DNA from: Pseudomonadota bacterium
GTDB lineage: Bacteria > Pseudomonadota > Gammaproteobacteria > Burkholderiales > Burkholderiaceae_C
Reading direction: 5' to 3'
Assembly (NCBI GenBank): GCA_021805825.1
Contig: JAJZEC010000015.1
Coordinates: 1-58,425 of the forward strand
Length of the DNA: 58,425 bases
Shown piece after piece: positions 30,857 through 40,586 of the stretch. Positions within the stretch are counted from its first letter, which is position 1, and every line of letters starts with the position of its first letter. The position numbers and the translations under genes are program-made. The notes under the pieces were generated by a model. That model searched no databases, was not told where the DNA came from, and saw nothing but the letters and a program-made list of their open reading frames with translations.

Positions 30857-33325
30857 GTGGCCAAATGGCGTCAAGCAGTGGGGGTGGCTTGTCTGGCAGC
30901 CTTGCCGGGAGCCGTGCCGCTTGCCGGGGCATTCGGCCTCGGGCAGGTGCAGGTGCTGTCGGCACTCGGGCAACCGCTGAGCGCGAACATCCAGATCACC
31001 GATCTGGGTGCCGGGGATGCGCAGTCGCTGCAGGTCGGCATCGCCCCGGGGACGGCCTACCAGGAACGCAAGCTCAGCTACAGCTCGGCCCTCGACGGCG
31101 CCACGCTGAGCCTGCAGCGCGACGCCTACGGACATCCGTATCTGCACCTCAGCGGCGTGCGTCCGGCCAGCGAGCCCTTCGTGGATCTGCTGGTGCGCGC
31201 CTACTGGCCGAGCGGGGAGATCACCCGCAACTACACCCTGTTGCTCGACCCGCCAGGCTTCCACGAAGCAGGCGTGGCGGCGGTGGCGCCTCAGGTGCGC
31301 GCGCCGGTCGCGCGCGCCGTGCAGCAGGCGATGCCGGCCACGGCCCTGGCCTCGGGGCAGGCGACGAGCTATACCGTGCAGCGTGGCGACACCCTGTACT
31401 CGATCGCACGCTCCTATGCCGGGGGCGCGGTGTCGCTGGATCAGATGCTGGCGGCCCTCTACAGCGACAACCATGCTGCCTTCATCGGCGGCAACATCAA
31501 CCGCCTGCGCGCCGGCGCGGTGCTGAAGGTGCCTTCGGCAGGCCAGGCCGAGGACTTCAGTCCCAGCCAGGCGCACGAGTTGATCGTCGCCCACAGCGGC
31601 GACTTCGGCGCCTACCGAAGGCGCCTGGCCGAACTCAGCCCGACAGCTTCGACGGGCAATCCGCGCAGCATGCATGGTGCGGTGCGTGCGCAGGTCAACC
31701 AGCCGCAGGCGGGCGCTTCGGCGCCCCAATCGCGGCTGCGCCTGAGCCAGGCCTCGGTGGCCGCGCCCACAGGCGGCGCGACGCAGGCCAACTGGCAGGC
31801 GGCGCAGCAGGAGGCGCAGGCCCTGGCCGAGAAGCTGGCGCAGGCGCGCGCCGACGTGGCCGCGCTGGCCCGCATGGCCGCCAGCGCCAGCGCGGCCGCG
31901 CGTGCCCTGCAACCGGCCTTGCAGAGCGCCGGGACGAGCGCCTCCCCTTCGACCGGGGCTTCGGTTCCCGCGCTGGCGCTGCCGGCGAGCACCCCCACGC
32001 ACCCGGCATCGGCTGCGCTTGCGGCGGCATCGGCCGCACGTCCGGCAGCATCGGCCGCGCTTGCGGCGGCATCGGCCGCACGTCCGTCGGCATCGGCGGC
32101 GACGCGCAACGCGGTGCCGGCCAAACCTTCGGCGCCCGAGAAGCATCCCGCGCCGGCGCACCATGCGCCACCGCCGCCGCCGGCCCGCCCGAGCGGACGC
32201 GGGTTGCTGTCCAACCCCTTGCTGGCCCCGGCCGGTTTGCTCATCGGCCTGCTGCTGCTCGGGTGGGCGCTGCTGCGCCGCCGCGGCTCCGGAAGAAGCG
32301 GCCGTTCCTCGGTGTTCGACAGTCGTGGCGGGAGTACCGACAGTTTCTTCGGAGCCAGCGGCGGCGAACGGGTCGATACCCACAACAGCACGCTGGGTTC
32401 ATCGATGCAATACTCTCCCAGCCAGGTCGAAAGCGTCGACGTCGATCCGGTGGCCGAGGCCGACGTCTACCTTGCTTACGGGCGCGACCTGCAGGCCGAG
32501 GAAATCCTGAAGGAAGCGCTGAAGAGCCATCCCGAGCGCAACGCGGCAAGGCTCAAGCTGCTGGAAATCTACGCCAAGCGCAAGGATGCCCGCTCCTTCG
32601 AACTGATGGCCGCGGAACTGTTCACCCGCACCGACGGCGGCGGGGAGGACTGGAAGCGGGCGCAGGAAATCGGCCGCGACCTCGATCCGGTCAACCCCCT
32701 GTACCACAACACCCAGCCGCCCAGCCTGGGCTCGGCGCCGACGACCATGACCCCGCCGGACTTCGACGGCAGCCAGTCGGCGTCGTCCTTGACGGAGAGT
32801 GGGGCGACGGTTCCGCCGACCGAACTGCTGGCCGGCTTGCCCTCGTTGTCGATGGGCGGCGACGGAGTCGCGGAAGCGGGGGCGCTGGATCTGGCGCTCG
32901 ACCTGGGCGCCGGCGTGGCCACCGATGTCCCGAACGCCGCAGCTCCGAGCGCGCCGACCGCGACCGTCCAGCAGGCGCCGGCTCTGGAGGAGCCCGATCT
33001 GAATCTGCAGTTCGACCTGTCCTCGCTGTCGGCGGAGCCCGCAGCGGCCGGCAGGGATGCGGCAACGCCCCCGGCGACGGAGCCGCCACCGCTGGAGTTC
33101 GATCTCGGCAACCTCGGTCTGGAGCCGCTGCCGGAGCCGACTGCGCCTGTCGCGCCCAGCCCCGGGCTTCCGGCGCAGAGCCTGGACACCCGTCTGGCGC
33201 TGGTCGAGGAGTGCCGGGCGATGGGCGACCTGGAAACGGCGCGCAACCTGCTGCACGAGATCATCGCTGAAAGCGAAGGCGAAACCCGGGTGCAGGCGGA
33301 GAAACTGCTGGCGGAGCTCGGCTGA
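30857..33325 (+). CDS. fimV: FimV-like peptidoglycan-binding polar/pilus assembly protein
   Basis: An inner-membrane protein of about 822 residues. It has a signal peptide, a periplasmic FimV N-domain (GLGQVQVLSALGQPLSANI), a LysM motif (YTVQRGDTLYSIARSY near 185) for peptidoglycan, an Ala/Pro-rich region with a duplicated 14-residue segment, and a single transmembrane helix (LLIGLLLLGWALL near 465). An acidic cytoplasmic part with a TPR-like unit follows, ending in the FimV C-domain LDTRLALVEECRAMGDLETA. FimV homologues organise type IV pilus secretin assembly and cell poles, which fits pilTU elsewhere in the window. The GTG at 30857 has AGGGGA 6 bases upstream; the ATG at 30836 is the alternative. 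Confidence 0.93.
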   Translation: MAKWRQAVGVACLAALPGAVPLAGAFGLGQVQVLSALGQPLSANIQITDLGAGDAQSLQVGIAPGTAYQERKLSYSSALDGATLSLQRDAYGHPYLHLSGVRPASEPFVDLLVRAYWPSGEITRNYTLLLDPPGFHEAGVAAVAPQVRAPVARAVQQAMPATALASGQATSYTVQRGDTLYSIARSYAGGAVSLDQMLAALYSDNHAAFIGGNINRLRAGAVLKVPSAGQAEDFSPSQAHELIVAHSGDFGAYRRRLAELSPTASTGNPRSMHGAVRAQVNQPQAGASAPQSRLRLSQASVAAPTGGATQANWQAAQQEAQALAEKLAQARADVAALARMAASASAAARALQPALQSAGTSASPSTGASVPALALPASTPTHPASAALAAASAARPAASAALAAASAARPSASAATRNAVPAKPSAPEKHPAPAHHAPPPPPARPSGRGLLSNPLLAPAGLLIGLLLLGWALLRRRGSGRSGRSSVFDSRGGSTDSFFGASGGERVDTHNSTLGSSMQYSPSQVESVDVDPVAEADVYLAYGRDLQAEEILKEALKSHPERNAARLKLLEIYAKRKDARSFELMAAELFTRTDGGGEDWKRAQEIGRDLDPVNPLYHNTQPPSLGSAPTTMTPPDFDGSQSASSLTESGATVPPTELLAGLPSLSMGGDGVAEAGALDLALDLGAGVATDVPNAAAPSAPTATVQQAPALEEPDLNLQFDLSSLSAEPAAAGRDAATPPATEPPPLEFDLGNLGLEPLPEPTAPVAPSPGLPAQSLDTRLALVEECRAMGDLETARNLLHEIIAESEGETRVQAEKLLAELG
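32006..32086 (+). repeat. Imperfect 42-bp tandem duplication inside fimV
   Basis: A 39-base segment starting GCATCGGCTGCGCTTG at 32006 recurs at 32048 with one visible substitution (period 42). It encodes two copies of a 14-residue Ala-rich unit (ASAALAAASAARPA) in the periplasmic linker. The reading frame is kept, so copy-number change would only alter linker length. Confidence 0.8.
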
Positions 33326-33335
33326 AGCAGCCCGC

Positions 33336-34127
33336 ATGCGCATTGCGCTGGGCCTGAGTTATCGCGGTTGCGTATACCGTGGCTGGCAGAGCCAGCCCGA
33401 CGGCGTCACGGTGCAGGATCAGCTGGAGCGCGCCCTGCGTTCCTTCACCGGGGCCGATCTGCGCGTGGTGTGCGCCGGGCGCACCGATGCCGGGGTGCAT
33501 GCGCTGCAGCAGGTGGTGCATTTCGACTCCCCGGTGCAGCGCCCGGAGCATTCCTGGGTGCGCGGCCTGAACGCCTTTCTTCCGCCGGATATTTCCGTGC
33601 TGTGGTCACGCGCCCCGGGAGCCGACTTCCATGCGCAGAAGAGTGCGCTGTCGCGGCGTTACCGCTACGTGCTGCTGCAGCAGGGGGTACGCCCCGCGGT
33701 GCTGCAGGGGCTGGTCGGCTGGACGCATCGGCCACTGCAACTGCAAGCCATGCGCGAGGCCGCCGCGCAGCTGCTGGGAAGCCACGACTTCTCGGCCTTT
33801 CGCGCCAGCTCCTGCCAGGCCCGCAGCCCGGTGAAGACCTTGCACGCGCTGGACATCGCCTGCTCCGCGGACGAGCGTTGCTGGGAGTTCGACTTCCACG
33901 CCAATGCCTTCCTGCACCACATGGTGCGCAACCTCATGGGCTGCCTGCTCGCGGTCGGCAGCGGTCGCCGCGATCCGGCGTGGATCGGGCAGGTGCTGCG
34001 CGGGCGCACGCGCAGCCTGGCCGCGCCGACCTTCATGCCTGATGGGTTGTATTTCTGCGGCCCGGCCTATGGGGCACAATGGAGCATACCCGAGCCGGCG
34101 CGCGAGCTGCCGGTGCTCCTGGCCTGA
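33336..34127 (+). CDS. truA: tRNA pseudouridine(38-40) synthase TruA
   Basis: A 263-residue pseudouridine synthase modifying positions 38-40 of the tRNA anticodon arm. The catalytic Asp lies in CAGRTDAGVHA. Other motifs are RGLNAFLPPDISV, SRRYRYVL, GSHDFSAFRA and FLHHMVRNLMG. Start ATG 33336, 10 bases after the fimV stop. The fimV-truA-trpF order is a conserved beta/gamma-proteobacterial arrangement. Confidence 0.97.
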   Translation: MRIALGLSYRGCVYRGWQSQPDGVTVQDQLERALRSFTGADLRVVCAGRTDAGVHALQQVVHFDSPVQRPEHSWVRGLNAFLPPDISVLWSRAPGADFHAQKSALSRRYRYVLLQQGVRPAVLQGLVGWTHRPLQLQAMREAAAQLLGSHDFSAFRASSCQARSPVKTLHALDIACSADERCWEFDFHANAFLHHMVRNLMGCLLAVGSGRRDPAWIGQVLRGRTRSLAAPTFMPDGLYFCGPAYGAQWSIPEPARELPVLLA

Positions 34128-34164
34128 GCGGGCCGTCCGGCCGCGCATCGACCGCGGATTCCCC

Positions 34165-34833
34165 ATGCATCGAACCCGTATCAAGATCTGCGGCATCACC
34201 CGTGCCGACGACGCGCTGGCCGCGGCGCAGGCCGGCGCCGACGCCATCGGGCTGGTGTTCTACGCGGCCAGCCCGCGCGCGGTGCGGCTCGAGCAGGCGC
34301 TGGACATCGTGCGCCACCTGCCGCCGCTGGTCGGGGTGGTCAGTCTGTTCGTCAACCCGGAGCCGTCCCTGGTGCGCCAAGTGATCGACCGGCTGCGGCC
34401 CTCGCTGCTGCAGTTCCATGGCGACGAAAGCGCGGCCGACTGCGAGGCCTACGGCCACCCCTACCTGCGCGCCGTGCGCATGCGGCCGGGGCTGGATTTG
34501 CTAGACTTGCGCCTTCGCCATGGTGGAGCGCGCGGCTTGCTGCTGGACGCGCTGGTCGAAGGCTATGGCGGTGGCGGAAAGGTGTTCGATTGGTCACTGA
34601 TTCCCGACGACGTAGGCTGTCCCATCGTTTTGTCTGGTGGGTTGCATGCTGCAAATGTGGGGCAGGCCATCGCGCGCGTGCGCCCCTGGGCGGTTGATGT
34701 CTCCTCGGGAGTCGAGGTCGCCAAGGGGCTGAAGGACGCGGCGGCGATGCAGGCCTTCGTCGCTGCCGTGCGCGCAGCCGATGCGGCGCGCAGTGACGGC
34801 TGGCCACCCGGCCCGCAGCCCGGCGCGCACTGA
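34165..34833 (+). CDS. trpF: Phosphoribosylanthranilate isomerase
   Basis: A 222-residue TIM-barrel enzyme of tryptophan synthesis. The catalytic Cys lies in RIKICGITRADDA and the general acid Asp in VFDWSLI-type and AVDVSSGVE regions. QFHGDES and LSGGLHAANV are family motifs. Start ATG 34165, 37 bases after truA. It is followed 27 bases later by trpB, so trpFBA form one unit, separate from the trpEGDC genes, which are not in this window. Confidence 0.97.
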   Translation: MHRTRIKICGITRADDALAAAQAGADAIGLVFYAASPRAVRLEQALDIVRHLPPLVGVVSLFVNPEPSLVRQVIDRLRPSLLQFHGDESAADCEAYGHPYLRAVRMRPGLDLLDLRLRHGGARGLLLDALVEGYGGGGKVFDWSLIPDDVGCPIVLSGGLHAANVGQAIARVRPWAVDVSSGVEVAKGLKDAAAMQAFVAAVRAADAARSDGWPPGPQPGAH

Positions 34834-34860
34834 GCCACTGCGGCTTCGCAGTCGATCCCC

Positions 34861-36111
34861 ATGCAGCCTCCCGAATCCACGATGTCGACCTACGATCTTC
34901 CCGATGCCCGCGGGCATTTCGGTCCCTACGGCGGCAGCTTTGTCGCCGAAACCCTGTTCCAGGCCCTGGACGAATTGCGCCAGGCCTACGCGCGCTTTCG
35001 CGCCGACCCCGATTTCCAGGCCGAACTCCGCGACGAACTGCGGCACTATGTCGGCCGACCGACCCCGATCTACCACGCCGCGCGCCTGAGTCGCGAGCTC
35101 GGCGGGGCGCAGATCTACCTCAAGCGCGAGGATCTGAACCACACCGGGGCGCACAAGATCAACAACACCATCGGTCAGGCGATGCTGGCCCGGCGGATGG
35201 GCAAGCAGCGGGTGATCGCCGAAACCGGCGCCGGCCAGCATGGCGTGGCCAGCGCCACGGTGGCCGCGCGCTACGGCATGCAGTGCGTGGTGTACATGGG
35301 CGACGAGGATGTCAAGCGGCAGTCCCAGAACGTCTACCGCATGCATCTTCTGGGCGCCGAGGTGGTTCCGGTGCACAGCGGGTCGCGCACGCTGAAGGAC
35401 GCGCTGAACGAGGCGCTGCGCGACTGGGTGACCCATGTCGAGGACACCTTCTACATCATCGGCACGGTGGCCGGACCGCACCCCTATCCGATGATGGTGC
35501 GCGATTTCCAGCGCGTGATCGGCGATGAATGCCTGGTGCAGATGCCGGAGATGGCGGGGCGCCAGCCCGACGCGGTGCTGGCCTGCGTCGGCGGGGGCAG
35601 CAACGCCATGGGCATCTTCTATCCCTACATCGAGCACCCGCAGGTGCGCCTGATCGGCGTCGAGGCCGGTGGCGAGGGCCTGCACAGCGGGCGCCATGCG
35701 GCCTCGCTGGGCAGTGGCCGCCCCGGCGTGCTGCATGGCAACCGCACCTACGTGCTGCAGGACGAGGGCGGGCAGATCGCGCAGACGCACTCGGTGTCGG
35801 CCGGGCTCGACTATCCCGGTGTCGGCCCCGAGCACGCCTGGCTGAAGGATTGCGGGCGCGCCGAATACGTGGCCATCACCGATTCCGAGGCGCTGCAGGC
35901 CTTTCACCGCCTGTGCCGCACCGAAGGCATCATCCCGGCGCTGGAGTCCAGCCACGCGCTGGCGCAGGCGATGAAAATGGCTCCGCAGATGCGCAGCGAC
36001 CAGTTGCTGCTGGTCAACCTGTCCGGGCGCGGCGACAAGGATATCGGCAATATCGCCGATCTCAGCGGCGCCGGCTTCTTCTGCCGTCCATCCTGCAGGG
36101 GGAACGCGTGA
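34861..36111 (+). CDS. trpB: Tryptophan synthase beta subunit
   Basis: A 416-residue PLP enzyme joining indole and serine. The Schiff-base lysine is in [10 protein letters not shown], and the phosphate-cup glycines in [10 protein letters not shown]. Other segments are [20 protein letters not shown] and [11 protein letters not shown] 34861 is the first start; ATG 34882 ([18 protein letters not shown]) gives 409 residues and is equally plausible because neither has a strong ribosome-binding site. It overlaps the trpA start by three bases. Confidence 0.97.
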   Translation: MQPPESTMSTYDLPDARGHFGPYGGSFVAETLFQALDELRQAYARFRADPDFQAELRDELRHYVGRPTPIYHAARLSRELGGAQIYLKREDLNHTGAHKINNTIGQAMLARRMGKQRVIAETGAGQHGVASATVAARYGMQCVVYMGDEDVKRQSQNVYRMHLLGAEVVPVHSGSRTLKDALNEALRDWVTHVEDTFYIIGTVAGPHPYPMMVRDFQRVIGDECLVQMPEMAGRQPDAVLACVGGGSNAMGIFYPYIEHPQVRLIGVEAGGEGLHSGRHAASLGSGRPGVLHGNRTYVLQDEGGQIAQTHSVSAGLDYPGVGPEHAWLKDCGRAEYVAITDSEALQAFHRLCRTEGIIPALESSHALAQAMKMAPQMRSDQLLLVNLSGRGDKDIGNIADLSGAGFFCRPSCRGNA

Positions 36112-36923
36112 GCCGCATCGCTGCCACCTTCGCCCGCCTCGCGCCGCAGGGGCGCAAGGCGCTGATTCCCTTTGTCACCGCCGGTGACCCGGCACCCGAA
36201 GCCACGCTGCCGCTGCTGCACGCCCTGGTCGCAGCGGGTGCCGACATCATCGAGCTCGGCGTGCCCTTTTCCGACCCGATGGCCGACGGGCCGGTGATCC
36301 AGCGCGCCAACGAGCGCGCGCTGGCGCGCGGGGTCACGCTGCGCCAGGTGCTCGATTGGGCTGGCGCGTTCCGGCGCGAGGATCCCCGGACGCCGCTGGT
36401 CCTGATGGGCTATGCGAACCCGATCGAGCGCTTCGGGGTCGAGGCTTTCATCGACGCCTGCGCGGCGGCTGGGGTCGACGGGGTGCTGGTCGTCGACTAC
36501 CCTCCCGAGGAGGCCGGGGATTTCGCCGCGCGTCTGCGTGCCGCCGGCATCGACCCCATCTTCCTGCTCGCCCCCACTTCGACGGCGGCGCGCGTGGCGC
36601 AGGTGGACCCGATCGGCGCCGGCTATGTCTACTATGTATCCCTGAAGGGTGTCACCGGGGCCGCGCACCTGGATGTGCAGCAGGTCGCGCTGCGCCTGCA
36701 GGAACTGCGGCGCCAGGTGCACCTGCCGCTGGCCGTGGGATTCGGGGTGCGCGATGCTGCCGGGGCGGCGGCGCTGGCGGCCTGCGCCGACGCCGTGATC
36801 GTCGGCTCGCGGGTCATCGAAACCATGGAACAGCAGGCGGATGCGGCGCAGGCCGTCGCGGCCGCCGCCGAATTCCTGCACGGCCTGCGCCTGGCCATCG
36901 ACCGTGCCGCGGCCGGCGCCTGA
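36108..36923 (+). CDS. trpA: Tryptophan synthase alpha subunit
   Basis: A 271-residue TIM barrel cleaving indole-3-glycerol phosphate and channelling indole to TrpB. The catalytic Glu lies in [16 protein letters not shown] and the Asp in [10 protein letters not shown]. The phosphate loop is VGFGVRDA. The GTG at 36108 overlaps the trpB stop (GTGA), and AGGGGGA lies about 5 bases before it, so translation is coupled to trpB. Confidence 0.97.
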   Translation: MSRIAATFARLAPQGRKALIPFVTAGDPAPEATLPLLHALVAAGADIIELGVPFSDPMADGPVIQRANERALARGVTLRQVLDWAGAFRREDPRTPLVLMGYANPIERFGVEAFIDACAAAGVDGVLVVDYPPEEAGDFAARLRAAGIDPIFLLAPTSTAARVAQVDPIGAGYVYYVSLKGVTGAAHLDVQQVALRLQELRRQVHLPLAVGFGVRDAAGAAALAACADAVIVGSRVIETMEQQADAAQAVAAAAEFLHGLRLAIDRAAAGA

Positions 36924-36959
36924 TCGCGTCGCGCACCCGTTGTTGCGAGGAGTCTGACG

Positions 36960-37835
<876 letters not shown>

Positions 37836-37851
37836 CAGCCCGCCGCCATCG

Positions 37852-39156
37852 ATGGCGGACTGGGATCTGGCGTGCTGGCTGCAGCATGCGCAGCAGCTGC
37901 ACGCGCAGACCATCGAACTCGGCCTGCAGCGTGTGCAGCGGGTGCGCGAGGCCATGGGCCTGCAGCTGGACTGCGCGCTGTTCGTTGTCGGCGGCACCAA
38001 CGGCAAGGGGTCGACCTGCGCCTTTCTCGAGCAGATCCTGCTGGCCGCCGGCTACCGCGTCGGCGTCTATTCCTCGCCCCATCTGGTGCGCTTCGAGGAG
38101 CGCTGCCGCATCGATGGCCAGGCCGTCGAGGCGCAGGAGCTGGCAACGCACATGCGCGCGGTCGAACAGGCGCGCAGCAGCCTGCGGCCGCAGGTGCCGC
38201 TGACCTATTTCGAGTTCACGACCCTGGCCATCCTGCGCCTGCTCGCGGGCCGGCGGCTCGATGCGGCGGTGCTGGAAGTGGGCATGGGCGGGCGACTCGA
38301 TGCGGTGAACGTGATCGACGCCGACTGCGCAGTGGTCACCGGGGTGGCGCTCGACCACCAGCAGTTCCTCGGCGGCGATCGCGAAGCCATCGGCTTCGAG
38401 AAGGCTGGAATTTTCCGCCCCGGACGGGTGGCGGTAGTGGCCGACCCGGACCCGCCGGCCAGCCTGCTGCGGCATGCGCAGGACATCGGCGCCCGGCTGT
38501 GGCGCGCCGGCGAGGACTTCGGCTGGAGCAGCGCCGACCGCCAGCAATGGGATTATCTCGGGGTGACGCGCAGACTGTCGGGCCTGGCCTACCCGTCGAT
38601 GCGTGGTGTGCGCCAGTTGCGCAATGCGAGCGCGGCGCTGGCGGCACTGGAGGCGCTGCGCGAGCGCCTGCCCGTGGCCGCGCAACATGTGCGCCTGGGG
38701 CTGGCGCAGGCCGAGTTGCCCGGACGCTTCCAGGTTCTGCCGGGGCAGCCGGTGGTGGTGCTCGACGTCGCCCACAATCCGGAAGCCGCCATGGTGCTGG
38801 CGGAGAACCTGGATGCCATGGGCTACTACCCCGGGACGCACATGGTGTTCGGGGCGATGGCCGACAAGGATCTGCAGGGCATCGTGCAGGCGGTGGCGCC
38901 TCTGGCACGTTCCTGGCATCTGTGCGACTTGCCCACGCCGCGCGCAGCCACCGCGCAGGCATTGCGCGCGCGGCTGCCGCAGGACGCGCAGGCCACCTGC
39001 CACGCCTCGCCGCGGCAGGCCTTGGCCGCGGCGCGGTCACAGGCCCAGCCGACCGATAGAATCGTGGTTTTCGGTTCCTTTTTCACCGTGGGCGACGTGC
39101 TTGCGCAGCGCCGGGATGATCCGCCCCCGCCGTTGGCGGCCGCTGCCGCGGCTTGA
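37852..39156 (+). CDS. folC: Dihydrofolate synthase / folylpolyglutamate synthase
   Basis: A 434-residue Mur-ligase-family enzyme adding glutamate to dihydropteroate and folates. The P-loop is VVGGTNGKGSTC, and other motifs are YSSPHLVRFEERCRI, VLEVGMGGRLDAVN, DHQQFLG and VLDVAHNPEAA. Start choice is uncertain: ATG 37852 (MADWDLACWLQ) is used, while ATG 37819 would overlap the accD end. No clear ribosome-binding site precedes either. The C-terminus is Pro/Ala-rich. Confidence 0.95.
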   Translation: MADWDLACWLQHAQQLHAQTIELGLQRVQRVREAMGLQLDCALFVVGGTNGKGSTCAFLEQILLAAGYRVGVYSSPHLVRFEERCRIDGQAVEAQELATHMRAVEQARSSLRPQVPLTYFEFTTLAILRLLAGRRLDAAVLEVGMGGRLDAVNVIDADCAVVTGVALDHQQFLGGDREAIGFEKAGIFRPGRVAVVADPDPPASLLRHAQDIGARLWRAGEDFGWSSADRQQWDYLGVTRRLSGLAYPSMRGVRQLRNASAALAALEALRERLPVAAQHVRLGLAQAELPGRFQVLPGQPVVVLDVAHNPEAAMVLAENLDAMGYYPGTHMVFGAMADKDLQGIVQAVAPLARSWHLCDLPTPRAATAQALRARLPQDAQATCHASPRQALAAARSQAQPTDRIVVFGSFFTVGDVLAQRRDDPPPPLAAAAAA

Positions 39157-39219
39157 AGCCGGACGTTCCGGGCTCGCGCAGGCGACTCCGGGCGTCGAGC
39201 ATGCCTACCACCGAACGCC

Positions 39220-40020
39220 ATGAAACTGCCCGCCAAGCGTGCCAAGGACGGCTCTCCGGGTTCGGCTGCGTCCTCCCGCCAGCCGCAGAGCGAGGAGGTA
39301 CTGCGCATCCGCGCGCGCCGCCGCCTGATCGGCGCGGTCGCGCTGGTCCTGACCGGCGTGGTGGTGTTTCCGCTGATCTTCGAAACCCAGCCGAAGCCGG
39401 TTTCCTCCCACATCAGTCTGGACATCCCCCCGCCCAGCCAGGCGGCGCTGGCAGCCCCGGCCAGCCCGGCGAGCCCGCCGCAGGGGCCAACCGCCCCGCA
39501 GGCGCAGCCGAAGCCCGCCCCGCAGGCGCAGCCCGGGACTGCCGCGCAGGAACCGTCGCCAGCCGCTGCCCGCGCGCAGGCGCCGACGCCGCAGCAGCGC
39601 GAGGCCCCCGCGCGGGTCGAGACGCCAGCGCAGCAGGCCCCGACAAGGGCGCAACCCGCGCCGCCGCCGCGCGACGTGGCCGCGGCGCGGCGTGCGCTGG
39701 CGGCGCTCGAGGGCAAGCCGACGTCCCAGATCACCGCGGCGCAGGCCGAGCGCGCCGTGCAGGCGCCGCAAGGCAGCGCGGCCGATCAGGCTGCGCGCTA
39801 CGTGGTGCAGGCCGGCGCCTATGCCGACGCACAGACCGCGCGGCAGGTGCGCCGCCGGATCGCCGCCGTCGGCCTGCACAGCTACACCGAGGACGTGCAG
39901 ACGCGTGCCGGTGAGCGCGTGCGCGTGCGGGTCGGGCCCTTCGCATCGCGCGCGCAGGCCGAGCAAGCCCTGCGCCGCATCCAGGCGCTGGGGCTGCGCG
40001 CCGTGGTGCTGGGCCTGTGA
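39220..40020 (+). CDS. dedD: SPOR-domain cell-division protein (DedD-like)
   Basis: A 266-residue bitopic protein. A short basic cytoplasmic tail (1-35) and one transmembrane helix (LIGAVALVLTGVVVFPLIF) are followed by a long Ala/Pro/Gln-rich periplasmic linker and a C-terminal SPOR domain (ARYVVQAGAYADAQTARQV to the end) that binds denuded septal peptidoglycan. It fits DedD by topology and by its place between folC and cvpA. Start ATG 39220. The stop overlaps the cvpA GTG by four bases. Confidence 0.92.
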   Translation: MKLPAKRAKDGSPGSAASSRQPQSEEVLRIRARRRLIGAVALVLTGVVVFPLIFETQPKPVSSHISLDIPPPSQAALAAPASPASPPQGPTAPQAQPKPAPQAQPGTAAQEPSPAAARAQAPTPQQREAPARVETPAQQAPTRAQPAPPPRDVAAARRALAALEGKPTSQITAAQAERAVQAPQGSAADQAARYVVQAGAYADAQTARQVRRRIAAVGLHSYTEDVQTRAGERVRVRVGPFASRAQAEQALRRIQALGLRAVVLGL

Positions 40021-40541
40021 ACGTCCTCGACTGGCTGCTGCTGGCCGGGCTCGTGCTGTCGGCACTGGTCGGCCTGCTGCGGGGTGCAGCCTATGAACTC
40101 ATCGCGCTGGGCGGCTGGGTCGTCGCCTTCGTGCTGGCGCGCTTGTATGCCCCCTGGCTCGGCCAGCATCTGCTGCCGATGGTCGAACAGCCCGGATTGC
40201 GCATGGCGCTGGCCTGGGCTGCCTGCTTCCTGCTCGTGCTGCTGGCGGCCGGAGTGCTGGCCACGCTGGCGCGCATGCTGTTGCGTTCCAGCGGCCTGGG
40301 CATGCTCGACCGCAGCCTGGGCGCGACCTTTGGCGTGGTGCGGGGCGCGCTGGTCATCGTGCTGCTCGCGCTGCTCGCCGCCTATACCCGCCTGCCCGCC
40401 AGCAGCCTGTGGCGCGCTTCGCTGTTTGCACCGCTGGCCGCGGCGGCCGCGGCGCGCCTGGCCCCGATGTTACCGCTGCACGCGGTGGCCGCGACGGTGC
40501 CCGTGCTGCCGCTGCCGCTTCCGCCGTCGCAGCGGCCCTGA
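40017..40541 (+). CDS. cvpA: CvpA family membrane protein
   Basis: A 174-residue inner-membrane protein with four hydrophobic helices and the N-terminal CvpA signature NVLDWLLLAGLVLSALVGLLRG followed by YELIALGGWVVAF. CvpA is linked to colicin V export and to envelope or bile resistance in enteric bacteria; its molecular role is unclear. The start is the GTG at 40017 inside the dedD stop region (GTGA). It precedes purF by 45 bp, the usual cvpA-purF pairing. Confidence 0.93.
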   Translation: MNVLDWLLLAGLVLSALVGLLRGAAYELIALGGWVVAFVLARLYAPWLGQHLLPMVEQPGLRMALAWAACFLLVLLAAGVLATLARMLLRSSGLGMLDRSLGATFGVVRGALVIVLLALLAAYTRLPASSLWRASLFAPLAAAAAARLAPMLPLHAVAATVPVLPLPLPPSQRP

Positions 40542-40586
40542 ATTGCGGCGCCGTCGCCGCGTTGCCTGTTCCCGGAGTATCGAATC

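Noticed and set aside
32006-32086. Short repeats resembling a CRISPR array
   Set aside because: Only two copies, in frame inside fimV, with no unique spacers and no cas genes nearby.
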